Below are positions 13,201 to 24,752 of a stretch of 64,000 bases of DNA, piece by piece (the stretch's first letter is position 1; each line of letters begins with the position of its first letter). A program made the translations under genes and the position numbers. The stretch spans positions 2,161,940 through 2,225,939 of the forward strand of contig JAKLMB010000001.1 in the NCBI GenBank assembly GCA_022813625.1. The letters are read 5' to 3'. The notes beneath the pieces were generated by a model that was not told where the DNA came from, did no database searches, and saw nothing but the letters and a program-made list of their open reading frames with translations. Origin of the DNA: Aaosphaeria pasadenensis. Its lineage: Eukaryota > Ascomycota > Dothideomycetes > Pleosporales.

Positions 13201-14400
13201 TCCAAAAAGCATTCCGCTGTAATTTTTCTTTCTTTGAAGTGATGTGACATCCAATTGTTTCCCCCATCCACGAACGCGCGGGAAATGAAAAGAGGAACTC
13301 AAAGGGCCATCGTATTGTCTCAACGGCGCGCCTCGTCTCCATCCCGCAGGCCTCCCCTCCCCCCGTCCCCATCAAATCAGAAACAAATTCCCAAAGATCT
13401 CGTTTGATCTCCTTCGCTACGTGTGCCGTTCCCTCTTTTCATTTTTGATTCCTGCTTTTTTTCTTTTCTCCGAAATGCGATACGCGCCCTTGGGTGGATG
13501 AGGTGACTGGATGGAAAGGTGGATTGGGGACCCGAGGACATGATACTGGGTTTCTTCTGTGACTCGCTTCCAACTCGCCTTGCCTTGATTCTTGCCGGTT
13601 TTTGCTTTTGCCATCCTTCTTTTGTCTGGCCTGGCGTGCCATGCACCCGCGGGACGTAGGACAAGTTTCAGCAGGTTGGACTCTTTCAGGCGTCTTGCAG
13701 GTAGCACGACCCGTTTGAACGGCCAGGCTTGTTTTCTTTTGACAGCCAGGAGTGGGTCCTGTGGGAGGACATTTTTGCGTCATGGATCGTTGCTTTCAAT
13801 ATTTGAGGATATTGCACTTGACCATTCGAGCGGATTTGGCGACGGGTTTGGTGGCCATGTAGCTACCGTAAGTGCCGTACAAGGTAAACAACTACGGCAT
13901 TCATAGACATGTATTTACTTCGTAGTGTAAATCGATCCCTATCATTTACATAACTTGAAAGAAATCGAGCAGGTTAGCTCACTGCATACAGGATATGTAC
14001 ATTATCTATTTCAGTTCTTCAACCTCCACTCCCTGCTGCACGTCGCAGTCAACTGGGCTAGTCTTGACTGCACGATGTGGGTGTTTTCCCCCACGGCTAC
14101 AGCTGTCAGAACACCAGTACATGCAAGGCGGTACTTTCACTCGACTTTTCGTGTAACGGGATTGGCCTAGATATCCAGAGGCAATAAAAAGGAAAGAAAA
14201 GGTCCACTAAGCTGTTGTACCTGTACTTCAAGATGCAGCCTACTGTACCCTGCTCTGTGATATTGCACAGGATAGGTTGGAGGGTGACGTTGCAAAAAGT
14301 ATTCATGATTCGTGTTATCGTGTAACGATCGGGTGGGGTGATATTATCTAAAATATGTTACAATATGCGTACATTTCTAACTGGGCCTCCGTCGTTCAAA

Positions 14401-15650
14401 TCACCATCGAAGTTGTCCGAACGATGCCGCGAATTGATCCGCTATTTCATGGTCAGTTGTGAACTTGAGTTTCCAAGGGGCAAATTGTGTACCGTAGCTC
14501 ATCATGCTGTGGCAGTCTGAATCCTGCTGCTTCTCGAGAGCCTGAGGAAGCCTGTATGTCCAGTCAGTGGGACTTGTCCGACCATGGAAGTAAGGACCAA
14601 CTAACCACTCTCGAATCTTCTCTTCTCGATTGTGGTTTGACGGATGTGTCGAGAGGACCTGTGGAGGCGCTTGCTGGCCCAGTTTCTCCATCCGTGCCCA
14701 GAATTCCATGGCAGCTTCAGGTCTGTAGCAGCCCTGCGCCATCATGAGAAGCCCAATGTAGTCTGCCTCTGCCTCTTGTTTCCTACTTCCCGGCCATGAC
14801 AGGAAGAGGTCTAGCAGTAGTTTGCTCGAGTAGAAAGATATGTCGAACATTGAGAGTAGAACGCACGCAACCAGGATCAAGGGAGCTTGGCTCATCCGTT
14901 CACTTGAATATTTCAGTATCAAGCTCAGGATCTTTAAAGATGCACAGTATCTTACGCGGTATGATGTGCAACAACATGGGCGATCTCGTGACCAAGAACG
15001 GCAGCAATGCCATGCTCATCTTTGCACAGAGGAAGGATGCCTGTGAAGACGAAAACCTTACCACTATGGTCGATTAGCACACCTTTTCAAATCTTCTTTT
15101 CCGTGCTTGCGGGCTCTCACCCAGGGATCACAAAAGCGTTCTGCTCAGGGCTTTCGATAACATGAACCTCCCAATTCAAGTCGTCTAATCCAGTTCCTGA
15201 TACATATGGCAGCAGCCTTGCAAGAACCTTCTTCACCTGCCTGACCCGTGGGTCGTATTCAGGTAGAAATTTGCCCCTATACTCTTCCTTTATCTGTTCC
15301 ATGGTGCCTTGTGCAGCGTAGGCCTCCAGCTGAGGGCTTATGATGTTGAAGCGGCGCCGTCCAGAGACCTTTTGTCCATGTCAACAATGACTTCTAGGCC
15401 AACAGTATTTTCAAAATCATACCGGCACCTCCTCCAAGTTGTATAAGTAGAATCCTCCCGCGCCCACGCTTATGAACCCGACGTCCCTATAGAATGTCGG
15501 TCTTGCGGCCCATCGGTACAGAATGCTCGATGCTGTGGCACCCCCGAAGCGTTGGTATTGTGGGCCGCGGCCACCTATGCGATACGCGCGAAACTGGGAT
15601 TGGAATTGGAAATTATTGAGGATACGGGATCCGGGGCGCCATCGGAACAT
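14401..15650 (-). CDS. OMA1: Mitochondrial M48 metallopeptidase Oma1
   Basis: Four exons on the minus strand (15650-15423, 15368-15121, 15063-14956, 14902-14401) splice in frame to 361 aa; introns are 53-57 nt. The zinc motif HEIAH is at residues 184-188. The third ligand, Glu238, sits in an SRKQEAEAD segment matching the M48 SRxxExxAD consensus. Residues 203-214 and nearby are hydrophobic and could be a membrane segment. The Arg/aromatic-rich N terminus suits mitochondrial import. Yeast Oma1 is an inner-membrane peptidase with overlapping activity to the m-AAA protease; it processes or degrades membrane proteins under stress. The length is close to that of yeast Oma1. It is a housekeeping gene with no obvious functional tie to its neighbours. 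Confidence 0.93.
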
Positions 15651-16700
15651 GGTGGAGACCTTGATGTGAGGTATTGCGCGGGGCGCGATGCGACTTGAAT
15701 GTGTTATGATGCAGCAGTGGAGTGACAGCTCTTATCGATATGATGCGGGATAGCGACTTGTGCCAAGACTCTGCGATGTGTATTCGTGACCATTTCTCTA
15801 AGTAATTGCTTGAAGGTGATCAAAACTCTAGAAATTTTCACTTTCTAGCCCCATTGCCAAATACTTTAGGTAAGGTGGTTTCTCAGTGTGGTAAATTTTA
15901 TTGGAATAGCAGTTTTCGTTGCGAAACAGCTTCATAAAGTACAAAAACGTCTCTAGCGAAGATTATGTTGGAACAATCTAGTCATCCTTATGCTTTAGCT
16001 ACTTCTCTCCGCATTGAGATGACGTAGTACATGCAGGTCGGGCAAGTAGCCAGCTTTGATACTATACGTAGTATGTTGAGTGTGATATATTTTCAGGCCT
16101 AATGACAATTGGAATTTGGACAGACTACGATGAAGAAAGACTTATAGTGGGAAGCAAGGCCTGTGATAAATAAAAACCCATACCCCTATTCTTATTATTG
16201 TTTAATCATCATAATATAAGGCAATTTAAGAATGGTGCAAAATGGTAATTGGGTTTGTAGTGTCTCAGTGAATCAAGTTTCCTGCTATGATAAATGCATC
16301 GCTATGCATCGTGATTAATGAAATCTCACAGTAGTGTAAGATTAGAACCTTCACATGTGACCCTAGAACAACTTTGCTTACTTCACGGTAACTGTTCTAT
16401 TTTGCCAAAGTGCGCTACCAAAAAGCTACTTCCTGTGATATTCGGAGTCAGTGGCGCGATCGATGATCAGCTGTCTAAGTGATACTACGTTGTTGCACAC
16501 ATAATTGCTCTGTGGTCGAAAACAAAGCATGATAAAATTTCAACAGTAAATACAGCTTTTCATTTTTCAAAGTCTATCTACAATGGTCCCACCAACGCGC
16601 TCAAAGCACAGCTAAAGAACACACATTAAGAACCCCCATCCCGCTTTGGAATATTCAAAAACGACGATTAACCTTTCTCATACTGATGAGAAGAATTTAT
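15651..16700. other. AT-rich spacer between OMA1 start and DUF4360 gene end
   Basis: About 1 kb of AT-rich non-coding DNA. The part next to 15650 should contain the OMA1 promoter. I see no further gene or repeat in it. Confidence 0.5.
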
Positions 16701-17343
16701 CTAACACTTCCTCCACTCTACATGCCACTGAGCGCTCTTAATGTTGTAGGTGCCTGCATTACCGTTGATCACAGGCCTGTGGTTGACGTTCAACAGCCCC
16801 CCGTATCCAGTGCTTCCTATGCACTTGCTCCAAACCGGCTCATTGGTCGTAGTCTTCAACGTGAAGGGGCTGTTGTAGTCCGGGCCAGCACATGCGATTT
16901 GTCCTCTGAAAGTATTCTGTGCAGCATTGTTAGTTACTTTAATCTTGCAACTCCATCGAGCCCATTGAGCCATTGATATGGGTACGACTTACGGTACGGT
17001 CAGCCTCCTGACTAAAGTACACAGACGTCAAAGTATCCAGCTGAGACCCAGACTTCAGTGTCAGATCACCCCGATACGTGACCTCCTTGATGGCGAACTG
17101 CCACCCTTGACTCGCGCCATTGACGTTCGCGTGCAGCTGGCAGTTCTGGGTGTCGTCTCCCTTCAGTTGATCGAAGTCGATCGTCACCCAGTCGCCGAGT
17201 GTGTCTGTATTTATTCTTGCTGATGTGGCGGTTTTGCATCCGTTGCCGGAGAAGACGGCGTCGCTGATGCTAGGAGGTGTGGGTGGTGCGGCTGCGGCGA
17301 GGATTGGAGCAGCTGCCGCGGCGAGGAATAGTGAGGCCTTCAT
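16701..17343 (-). CDS. Secreted DUF4360-family protein
   Basis: Two exons (17343-16993, 16916-16701) joined across a 76-nt GTAAGT...CAG intron give 188 aa. The first 19 or so residues form a clear secretion signal (a Lys, then an Ala/Leu-rich core ending in AAAAPP). The rest has the features of DUF4360: an early Gly-Cys segment (NGCKTA), a central Asn-Cys-Gln-Leu segment followed by a GWQFAI-like strand, and two later cysteines including the penultimate residue. Family members are small secreted fungal and bacterial proteins of unknown biochemical function. It is probably extracellular with disulfides. Confidence 0.85.
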
Positions 17344-18451
17344 TATTGTGATGGTATTGATGTGTAATTGTATTCGGTGAGGTTTTATCAGTGAAGTGAT
17401 ATAAAGATTAGATGGTGATATAAAGATGATAGATGTTGGTCTTAAGAGATGTTAAGTATTTTTTTGAAATGATGTTACGATCTGATTTGACTATATAGTT
17501 CTTCATCAGGTCTCAAACTCGATGCTATATATACCCAAGAAATATGACGATAGTGGCAGAAGCGGGTCTCTTCTCCACCTAATGCCCTGCATCCGTGACA
17601 TACTATAATTCTTGTTCTAGAATCCAAAAAGATGATCTCCCCGGAATTAAGCAAAAAGTTGCCACCTCTGTCTCTTCCGAGCCAGACTGACGTTTGTTTT
17701 TAAGAAATTCATTAAAAGCATATTAGATTCCGTTCCTTGGTCTCGAAGGTTCCGCTTGCAGAGTGCGCGGACGTCGATCCCATTTAGCCAGATAGATTAA
17801 GGTTGCTGGCGATCCAACGGTTTCTGCCCAGGGGTCATTTCGTCGTCCAGAAACACAAAACTAGTACCAGAAAGCCAGAATCCACTTATATTCTAAAATT
17901 AGCCAGGGAACCTCAATCTACAGTCTATAACGCCCTTCGGTTCCTCCGCCGAAGTCGTGGTGTTCGAGATTCTTGGTATTCATTTTGTTCCCTTCCCGTG
18001 TCGATCACTCAACCGTTCAAATTCATTCTCAATTTTGGCGGTATAGAGATTTCTCGTATTTATAATTTGGTTTGCTATGGATACTATGTCCTTTGGGCGT
18101 GCACACGGAATGATACTGTGTTTGGTCGTTCGACGTGAATTAGTGATAGTTGACGATGTTTCTATATTTGTATCCTTGTGGCGGGATAATTGATACAATG
18201 CGATGCCCAAAGAACGGAAGTAGGAGGAGCCTGTTTTCTTCGCTCCCGACATCTGCCCTCCTTTCCAAAGTTGTGGATTAGACTTGGGATAAATGTAAGT
18301 CGCACGTTGTTCATAGTCAAAGGAGGAGATGAGAGATTGTTAGAGCGTGTAGCTCTAGGATTGAAACGATGAGATTCTCTATCAATGGCTTCGCTTCTAT
18401 CGATTTTCAAAGAATCGTGACTCGAAAATTATGACTGCTTTTTCACTCCTC
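17344..18451. other. Spacer upstream of the DUF4360 gene
   Basis: Non-coding and AT-rich. It holds a small tandem duplication at 17396-17435 and a TATATATA run at 17526-17533, about 185 bp upstream of the DUF4360 start, which may serve as its TATA element. The 3' end of the neighbouring transporter gene borders the right side. Confidence 0.5.
17396..17435. repeat. Tandem duplication with GTGATATAAAGAT core
   Basis: Two adjacent copies (17396-17414 and 17415-17435) share the 13-bp core and end in TAGATG or ATAGATG. It lies just upstream of the secreted DUF4360 gene, in its probable 5' leader. Confidence 0.75.
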
Positions 18452-20037
18452 TCAAGCAACGGGAGCTTCGTCTTGAGTTCCCTCAGCCGCTCTCTGCTTG
18501 TCGTCCCTGACCACAAAATACCAACTTGTGCAAACTGCACACAGACACGTCGACAGAAGCGCAATGGAACAGATGTAACTGACGCGATAGGTCGGTCCAA
18601 ACTTTGGTTGATAGATCTGCGGACCCACGATGCCCATCAGTTGGCAACTAGCATTCGTTATTCCAATCGCCAATCCCGCAGTCGTGGTTCCTCGTGCGGC
18701 ACGGATACGCTCAGGCCACATGAGTGCGAAGAAGGATTGCGAGGCGGCTGTTGCAATCATGACAAAGATGTACTTCGCGGTTGCGTTCTTGACGGTGATG
18801 AGCAGAATGTAGCAGATGATTTGGGTGGTTTCGACACCGAGTCCTGCCACCCAAGGCGAGAGGCGTTTGGTATGGATGAAAAAGGCAAGTCCGCAGAGAA
18901 TTACGAAAACCAACGTGAAAGGAGGCTAATTTTACTGTTAGACTTTTATCCGATTTCGATTCAAAGAATACTTACCATGGTCATGACCTGTGCGATGGCA
19001 GTATTTGAAATACCGAGTTCATAGATAACTGTCGGAAGTACAAACGAGATACCCCACCCCCCGATACCATGGGTGATCCAAATCATGAGAAATGGTACGA
19101 ACGTTGGGCTCTTGAAAAGACTCTTCGTCTGCTCGAAGCTGAACGTCTTTGATTTCATAGATGGCGCCTGCTTGGGCAGATCGGCAAGGATGATTTCACG
19201 CTCCTCTTCAGTCAAGAACTTTACCGTTTCAGGATAGTTGGGCAAAAAGAACCAAGTGTATATTGCGCACAGCACCGCGGGGATTCCCTCGAGGATGAAA
19301 AGCTGTAGTGTGTCAGTCCATTGCTTCGATGCGTGTTGTCGAACCCGCTTACCCATCTCCAGCCGGCTAGACCAGCAACTCCATTCATGAACGATATGGC
19401 GTACGCAAGGAGGCCACTGATAGTTCCTGAAAACATACCACATGCGTAGAAAAACGCAATACGAAGTGGAAGCCGTTCGGTCGGATACCAAAAGCTCAGA
19501 TGGTACAAAACACCCGGATAGAAGCCTGCCTCGGCAGCACCGAGGAAGAAGCGACAAGCCAGTATGCCGGAGTAGTTCTGGGCTGCACCTTGGCACATGG
19601 AGATGATACCCCATGTAAACATGATGCGAGACATCTATAGATGATTAGAGAGAGTTCCACGAAGTTTGCTTCCTTGGGCACCATACCCAGACACTTGGAC
19701 TAAATCGCTTTAGAGCAAGGGTTGCCAGAGGCTCGAAGAACATATACGGATAGTAAAATATGCTCAAAGTCCACGCCCATTGAGAAGATGTAAGGTTTCC
19801 AAGTTGTTTGCGGATTCCCGTGCCTTGTTCAAGATTCATGATTGCAGTATTTGAAATATTGCTGACGTGGATGCGCATGATAAGGTAGACAAAGGCATAC
19901 CACAGTAGTAACCTTTTGTCTACTTTCCTATGCGCAAGCTTCAGTTTGGCCACTGAAGCCTCGGAACTGGCATCGGATTGTGGCTCATAGTGAATCTCTT
20001 TCGAGTCAATGCTCTTTGGGTTCTCAGTTGAGGCCAT
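18452..20037 (-). CDS. MFS transporter, Dal5/allantoate permease family
   Basis: Four exons (20037-19687, 19634-19353, 19302-18976, 18925-18452) with 50-52-nt introns splice in frame to 477 aa. The protein has about 12 hydrophobic segments. It carries the anion:cation symporter hallmark CRFFLGAAEAGFYPG in the first half, and a charged central loop. Relatives carry allantoate, ureidosuccinate, nicotinate, pantothenate, biotin or similar organic anions into the cell; the substrate here cannot be read from sequence. It is transcribed divergently from a 2-oxoglutarate dioxygenase gene across a 995-bp promoter, which suggests joint uptake and oxidation of one compound. A TATA-like element lies about 85 bp upstream. 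Confidence 0.92.
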
Positions 20038-20121
20038 TGTGTATGGGCTGATTATTGAAAGACAGGAGGGAGTTCACAGTGACGACGATCCCAAAGACAG
20101 CAAACAGGAACAGAGTGACAC

Positions 20122-20127
20122 TTTATA
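20122..20127 (-). promoter_or_regulatory. TATA-like element of the Dal5-type transporter
   Basis: TATAAA on the minus strand, 85 bp upstream of the transporter ATG at 20037. Confidence 0.5.
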
Positions 20128-20406
20128 CAAACGATCGGCATTGCTGCATATGTGCCTCGCCATTACATATGCTTATGGGAAATTGCAAGCACGTCAACTG
20201 CACTTTTCTTGCCAAGGTCAATTGGAGTCAAGGTGGATGCAGCATATGGTGCCGATCAGGTGCGTTATCGTTCGTTATACGACCTGCTATACTGTGTAAG
20301 GGTAGCCAATAATCCTCTATGATGGTTAGTTGTTCAACAGTGTAGGGAACCGACAGGAAAAACAATGGATATCAGGCCCTGCATAGCAATCCTTTGACAT
20401 TGCGGA

Positions 20407-20425
20407 AATCGGCCAAGTTCCGATT
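20407..20425. promoter_or_regulatory. AATCGG-N7-CCGATT inverted repeat, candidate Zn2Cys6 site
   Basis: Two perfectly complementary 6-bp arms flank the 7-nt spacer CCAAGTT. Fungal Zn2Cys6 factors bind CGG/CCG half-sites in this inverted form. The site is 370 bp from the transporter start and 608 bp from the dioxygenase start. That a regulator binds here is inference. Confidence 0.55.
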
Positions 20426-21032
20426 GGGCCGGCGCGAAGTTTGAATATGGTCCGGGCCGTTTATAAGACGATAGGAAAAGTTGTCATTGGAGAATTGGAC
20501 AAGAGTCAAGGTTTTGGCGTTGGTTGATTGCCATATAAGGTCGTCGCTATATTCCGATGGCGTCGACTGCCAGTACGAGCACGAATCTTAGCCCCTCGAT
20601 TGCGTGCTCAACCTCCACCTTTGCACTTCCGCTCCAAGTCATTTCCTATCCAACAGGAAACACGTATCGATGATCGAATAATGGAAAAAGATGAATATAG
20701 GTGGATGAAAAGAATACGCAACAGCAAAGAAGGATACTACTGGTTATTCCCGACGCGGACAAAATGCAACATCACATCATGGTCTTGGAATTACCAGTCG
20801 GCGGCCAAACTAGTGCAACAGACTGACAATTCGGAATTGAACGCACCTGGATATATATACTTGATCTGCCTCCCACCAAAACTGTGTCTTTACAATCGCG
20901 CTTTGTTCCGAACCGCTAGGTATACACTGAGATTCCGTCAATATTCCCGGGACTAAGCTAGGGACTGAATCATCGATACTGTTCATATTCCGACTTGCTT
21001 CACATCATCACATCTAATAAGTTGACAACATC

Positions 21033-22252
21033 ATGCCTTCTGCTGTATCACCAGAGCCTCCAGCAGTTCCGAAATGGGAGCGACCCGGAAAAACAAATGA
21101 GAAACTCGATTGGGCAGATATCAAGGTCATTGACCTGTCTACATTTAACGAACCAGGTGGCAAGCAGAGGTTGGCCGAAGAGCTGCGAGACGCTGTAAGT
21201 TACCTAATCGAACTGATCTTATATAGACAACTTTGACTGATCGTGATCAAGGTACACCACACTGGTTTCTTCAGTGTAACAGGCACTGGATTCACACAGG
21301 AAGAGGTTGACAGGCAGTATGACCTAGGTCAGGCTTATTTCGATCTGCCACTTGAAGTGAAAGGGGACTCAAAGTACCGCTGCGACTTTACGCAGGGAAA
21401 TTACTTTGGCTACCGAGCTGTACGTCAATGTCAAATTTGCTTAGGAATAACTCAAGACTAATGATAATTCAGGCAAATGAAAAGAAGATCATGGGCACAG
21501 ACGTTCTCGACAACGTAGAGTCTGTCAACATCCCTAAGTTCATACCGCAAAATGAGAACGAGCCTTTCCATCCATTTCTTCGTCAGTACCGATCAGAGAT
21601 CGAATACTTCTCTCGTCGGTCTCTTGAGCTTGCATCCAAGATTTTTACTTTATTTTCCATCATTCTGGAACTTCCGGAAGACTATTTCTCAAAGCGACAT
21701 CTCTACCAGGATCAATCGGAAGATCACCTTCGTTACATGATTTACCGGCCCCGCTCTGCTGAGGCAGATGCCAAGGTGCAGAACACATGGTCAAGGGCAC
21801 ACACCGACTTTGGCTCATTAACTCTACTGTGGTCTCAAAATGTGGCTGGCCTACAGCTCAAGAACCCAGCTGGTGAATGGAAACATGTCCCACCTGTTGA
21901 CAATGGAATCATCTGCAATGTTGGCGATACATTGGACTTCTGGTCTGCAGGATATCTGAAATCCACCATTCACCGCGTGCAACGGCCTCCACAGGATCAG
22001 GCCCACATTCACCGCCTCGGTCTTTTCTATTTCGTCAGGCCAGGTAACGAGGTGGATATCAAGCCCGCGCCTTCACCATTACTAAAACGGTTGGGAAGAA
22101 TTGGCGAAAACCAGGAAAATGCAGCGCCTGTGAGGGGCCTCGAGTATGTGAGGGAACGAGTGAAGAATTACCACAACCATAACGACTATGCGGATATGAA
22201 AGGCAAAAAATTCAAGGTCGGGAATCTAGAGATAGAAGACGAAGCATCCTAG
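21033..22252 (+). CDS. 2-oxoglutarate/Fe(II)-dependent dioxygenase (IPNS-like)
   Basis: Three exons (21033-21194, 21252-21419, 21473-22252) with 53-57-nt introns give 369 aa. An N-terminal DIOX_N-type region contains the segment HHTGFFSVTGTG. It is followed by the double-stranded beta-helix core, whose iron ligands read as His220, Asp222 (AHTDFGS) and His277 (STIHRV), with Arg291 (HRLGLF) in the 2-oxoglutarate position. The family hydroxylates or desaturates small molecules. Members include isopenicillin N synthase, plant hormone oxidases and the fungal thymine-7-hydroxylase. No signal peptide is visible, so it is probably cytosolic. The divergent Dal5-type carrier suggests that it acts on an imported organic acid or pyrimidine-like compound. 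Confidence 0.92.
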
Positions 22253-22958
22253 GATAATGAAACCGACTGTTCCGAGCAATGCGAATGTGAATTCTGATCG
22301 GATGTTATTTTAATGCACACGAACTTGCACATTTACCTAAAGAAGACTTCCGTAACGTCTTGGTCTCACCCACGTGAGCCAAGTTGAAACTGGCCCCATC
22401 GAAGAGGTTAAGCTGACATAACGAAAGCAGAATGTCAAGAAGTTCCCACTTCGCAGTATTTTGTTCAGCTTGCACTGCCACCGGCTGCTCACCTGCGCAT
22501 CATCTCACCTGTGGGGTCTAATTTCAGACATGCCAAATATTCTTGGTGCATACACGTTCTATCCCATAGCTAGAATGAATCAGGAAATTGGGTTCTCACC
22601 AATGTCATATCTTAAAAAGTATCATGTTAGCTGATGCTGGGTTTGCTCGTCCTGGACGAATCTCCGGTCGTCAAGTTGCCGGAAATCATCCACTAAGCCT
22701 CTTCACCAACATAGGCCACAAATGCGGAGCCAAAGCTAGCAGACAACATAGCTCCACCATGAATCATCAAGATCGGACAAAAATACATAAATGTTCCAGG
22801 AGTTTCCTAATCGCTGATATGTATGGGGGATATAAGTTACACGTTGACCGCTATCGACATAGCTCACTACAGGCATTGACAGCATTCACATTTGCTTCTC
22901 ATACCACATCGTCTTCATTAATCTTTCTGTTTGTTGTTTAATTATTTCTGCCCACAAA
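22253..22958. other. Spacer upstream of the TAP-type hydrolase
   Basis: Non-coding. A TATAAG element at 22831-22836, 128 bp before the next ATG, is a plausible core promoter. I see no other structure. Confidence 0.5.
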
Positions 22959-24752
22959 ATGGCTAACATCAATCTTTTGACATTTACCGGACTCCTCATT
23001 TCCACTGCCACTGCTGCACCATGGGGTAGGCGATTTGATCACAATGAAACAAATACGAATGGTACAAGCGGAATGGTATATGACTACGCTGATGTATGGG
23101 ATCAATGCCACTATAATATGCTTATTGACTCGATTAACTGATCCATATCAGATCACCCCATCGGCACAATTGGAATGGGTGCCTTGCTATGACAGCTACA
23201 AGTGTGCACTTCTCGAAGTTCCCCTGGACTATGCGAACCCAGAGGCCGGGACCACTACCATTCCCTGGATTCGACAAGACGTAGTCAACGGTACGGGCCA
23301 AGACATCATCATGAATCCTGGAGGACCAAGCGTATCTGGCGTGGGCTTCGTAGTGAACGGTGGCGGCGACGACATGATCGAATATCTCGGTGGTAAATAC
23401 AACCTCGTGAGCTTCGACCCGCGAGGTGTAAACAACAGCGGTATCAGCGTCACTTGCTATCCCGGTGGCCCTGAAGCCCGCGACAACCACAGGAAATCCG
23501 GTTCTACCACTCCACTTACCGAACAGTGGCAAAGTGCGGTAGCAACAGGGCAGTTCTGTACCTCGGCAAACGAAGATACAGAGGCCAAATACGTGGGAAC
23601 GTATGCCGTTGTCGAGGATATGATGCACTTCACAGAACTTCAGGCTGGATTAAACGGCCAAAATCCTGAAGAGGCGCTCATATGGTACTACGGAATTAGT
23701 TACGGAACAGTCATCGGCCAGACTCTGGCGACACTATATCCGGAGCGACTTGGTCGGGTTCTCCTCGACGGAAATGTCTATGGAGTTCAGCATTACGAAG
23801 GGATCGTACCTACTGCACCCGAGGACGCCGATAATGGGATGGCATGGTTTTTCCAGCTTTGTTTCGAAGCGGGCCCTTCCAAGTGCGAGTTCGCTGGTAA
23901 TTCGTCTTCACCCAGCGGTATCGAGCAGCGCTTCCGAAACATCATTGAGAAGATCGAGGTGGAGCCGCTCATCATACCTGGCGAGCCCGAAGGCTTTCCG
24001 AGTATTGCCACTAAACCAGACGTCATGGGCATTATTTACAACGCACTGTATAGCCCTATGACGGGATTCCAAACCATCGCGACTGTCGCCAACGCGGTTG
24101 AGCAAGGAAACACCACGCTTTTAGCACAAATCGCTGCCGGTGCAGCTGGCGCAAACGCAGATTACGACAACTCTGCGAGTCAAGAAGCCCTTACGATAAT
24201 CACAAACGTCGATTCGGCTGGAAGGTATCCTCTCAAGAATGCGAGCGACTTCATTAGTGCTATCGAGGACCTGAGAAGGGAGAGCTATTACGGTGCCGAT
24301 GCGATCGGTCTCAGCAATTTCCTCATCAATGCGGGAATGAACATTCAACCTCCGGAGAGCCAGTACTTCAAAGGTTAGTACCACCGACCTCACCTGTAGA
24401 GGAAAACTCTCGTACTTGAAAGGAACATGTGGGACTGACATTCAACTTAGGCTTCGAGCACACTCAGACCAGCGTCCCTCTTCTTTTCGTTGGCACTACC
24501 GGAGACCCTGTTACCCCTCTCTCCAGTGCCTTCAAGATGTCTGCGTACTTCGACGGGTCTGTGGTTTTGACACAGGATACACCTGGCCATTCGTTCTCGA
24601 CTATTCCGTCGCAGTGCACGTATGGTCATGTGCAGGCATATCTCGAAGACGGAACGCTACCAGGAGCTGGAACAGTGTGTAAAGGTGACAAGAAGCCGCT
24701 CGTAGATCGGGAGACATTGCCGGTTGGCAAGCGCTCATACCGATTCAAATGA
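22959..24752 (+). CDS. Secreted alpha/beta-hydrolase, TAP-type peptidase family
   Basis: Three exons (22959-23093, 23152-24373, 24451-24752) give 552 aa; introns are 58 and 77 nt. Residues 1-20 form a signal peptide ending near STATAAP. The N-terminal hydrolase fold has the oxyanion segment MNPGGPSVSG and the nucleophile elbow GISYGT with Ser228. The C-terminal TAP-like domain carries Asp471 (TTGDPVTP) and His499 (TPGHSF), completing a Ser-Asp-His triad. Family members release N-terminal peptides (bacterial tripeptidyl aminopeptidase) or hydrolyse esters. Several NxT/S glycosylation sequons fit secretion. It is the first of six co-directional genes, five of them secreted. Confidence 0.9.

Larger units (their letters stand above)
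7027..14400. other. Long gene-free interval (about 7.4 kb)
   Basis: No frame here has family-like sequence or a plausible exon chain. The interval starts with the presumed 3' UTR of the scaffold gene and then contains CCCACA, GGCAG/GGCAA, CTGGG, CGCAC and TCGAA microsatellites, CA/TG and GTAT runs, and five copies of TACGGAGTA or its complement (9049, 9171, 10106, 12181, 12407). It may hold non-coding transcripts, regulatory DNA or decayed sequence; the bases alone do not decide. Confidence 0.6.
20038..21032. promoter_or_regulatory. Shared divergent promoter of the Dal5-type carrier and dioxygenase
   Basis: This 995-bp interval separates two divergent genes. It has TATAAA on the minus strand at 20127-20122, TATATATA at 20852-20859 on the plus side, and an extended CGG-N7-CCG inverted repeat at 20407-20425. 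An open frame inside it (20528-20956) shows no family features and I take it as chance. Confidence 0.65.

Noticed and set aside
13592..13906. Plus-strand open frame of 104 codons
   Set aside because: Overlapped by three minus-strand frames of similar length; no family features.
20528..20956. Open frame in the divergent promoter
   Set aside because: No family features, and it covers the probable core promoter of the dioxygenase gene.
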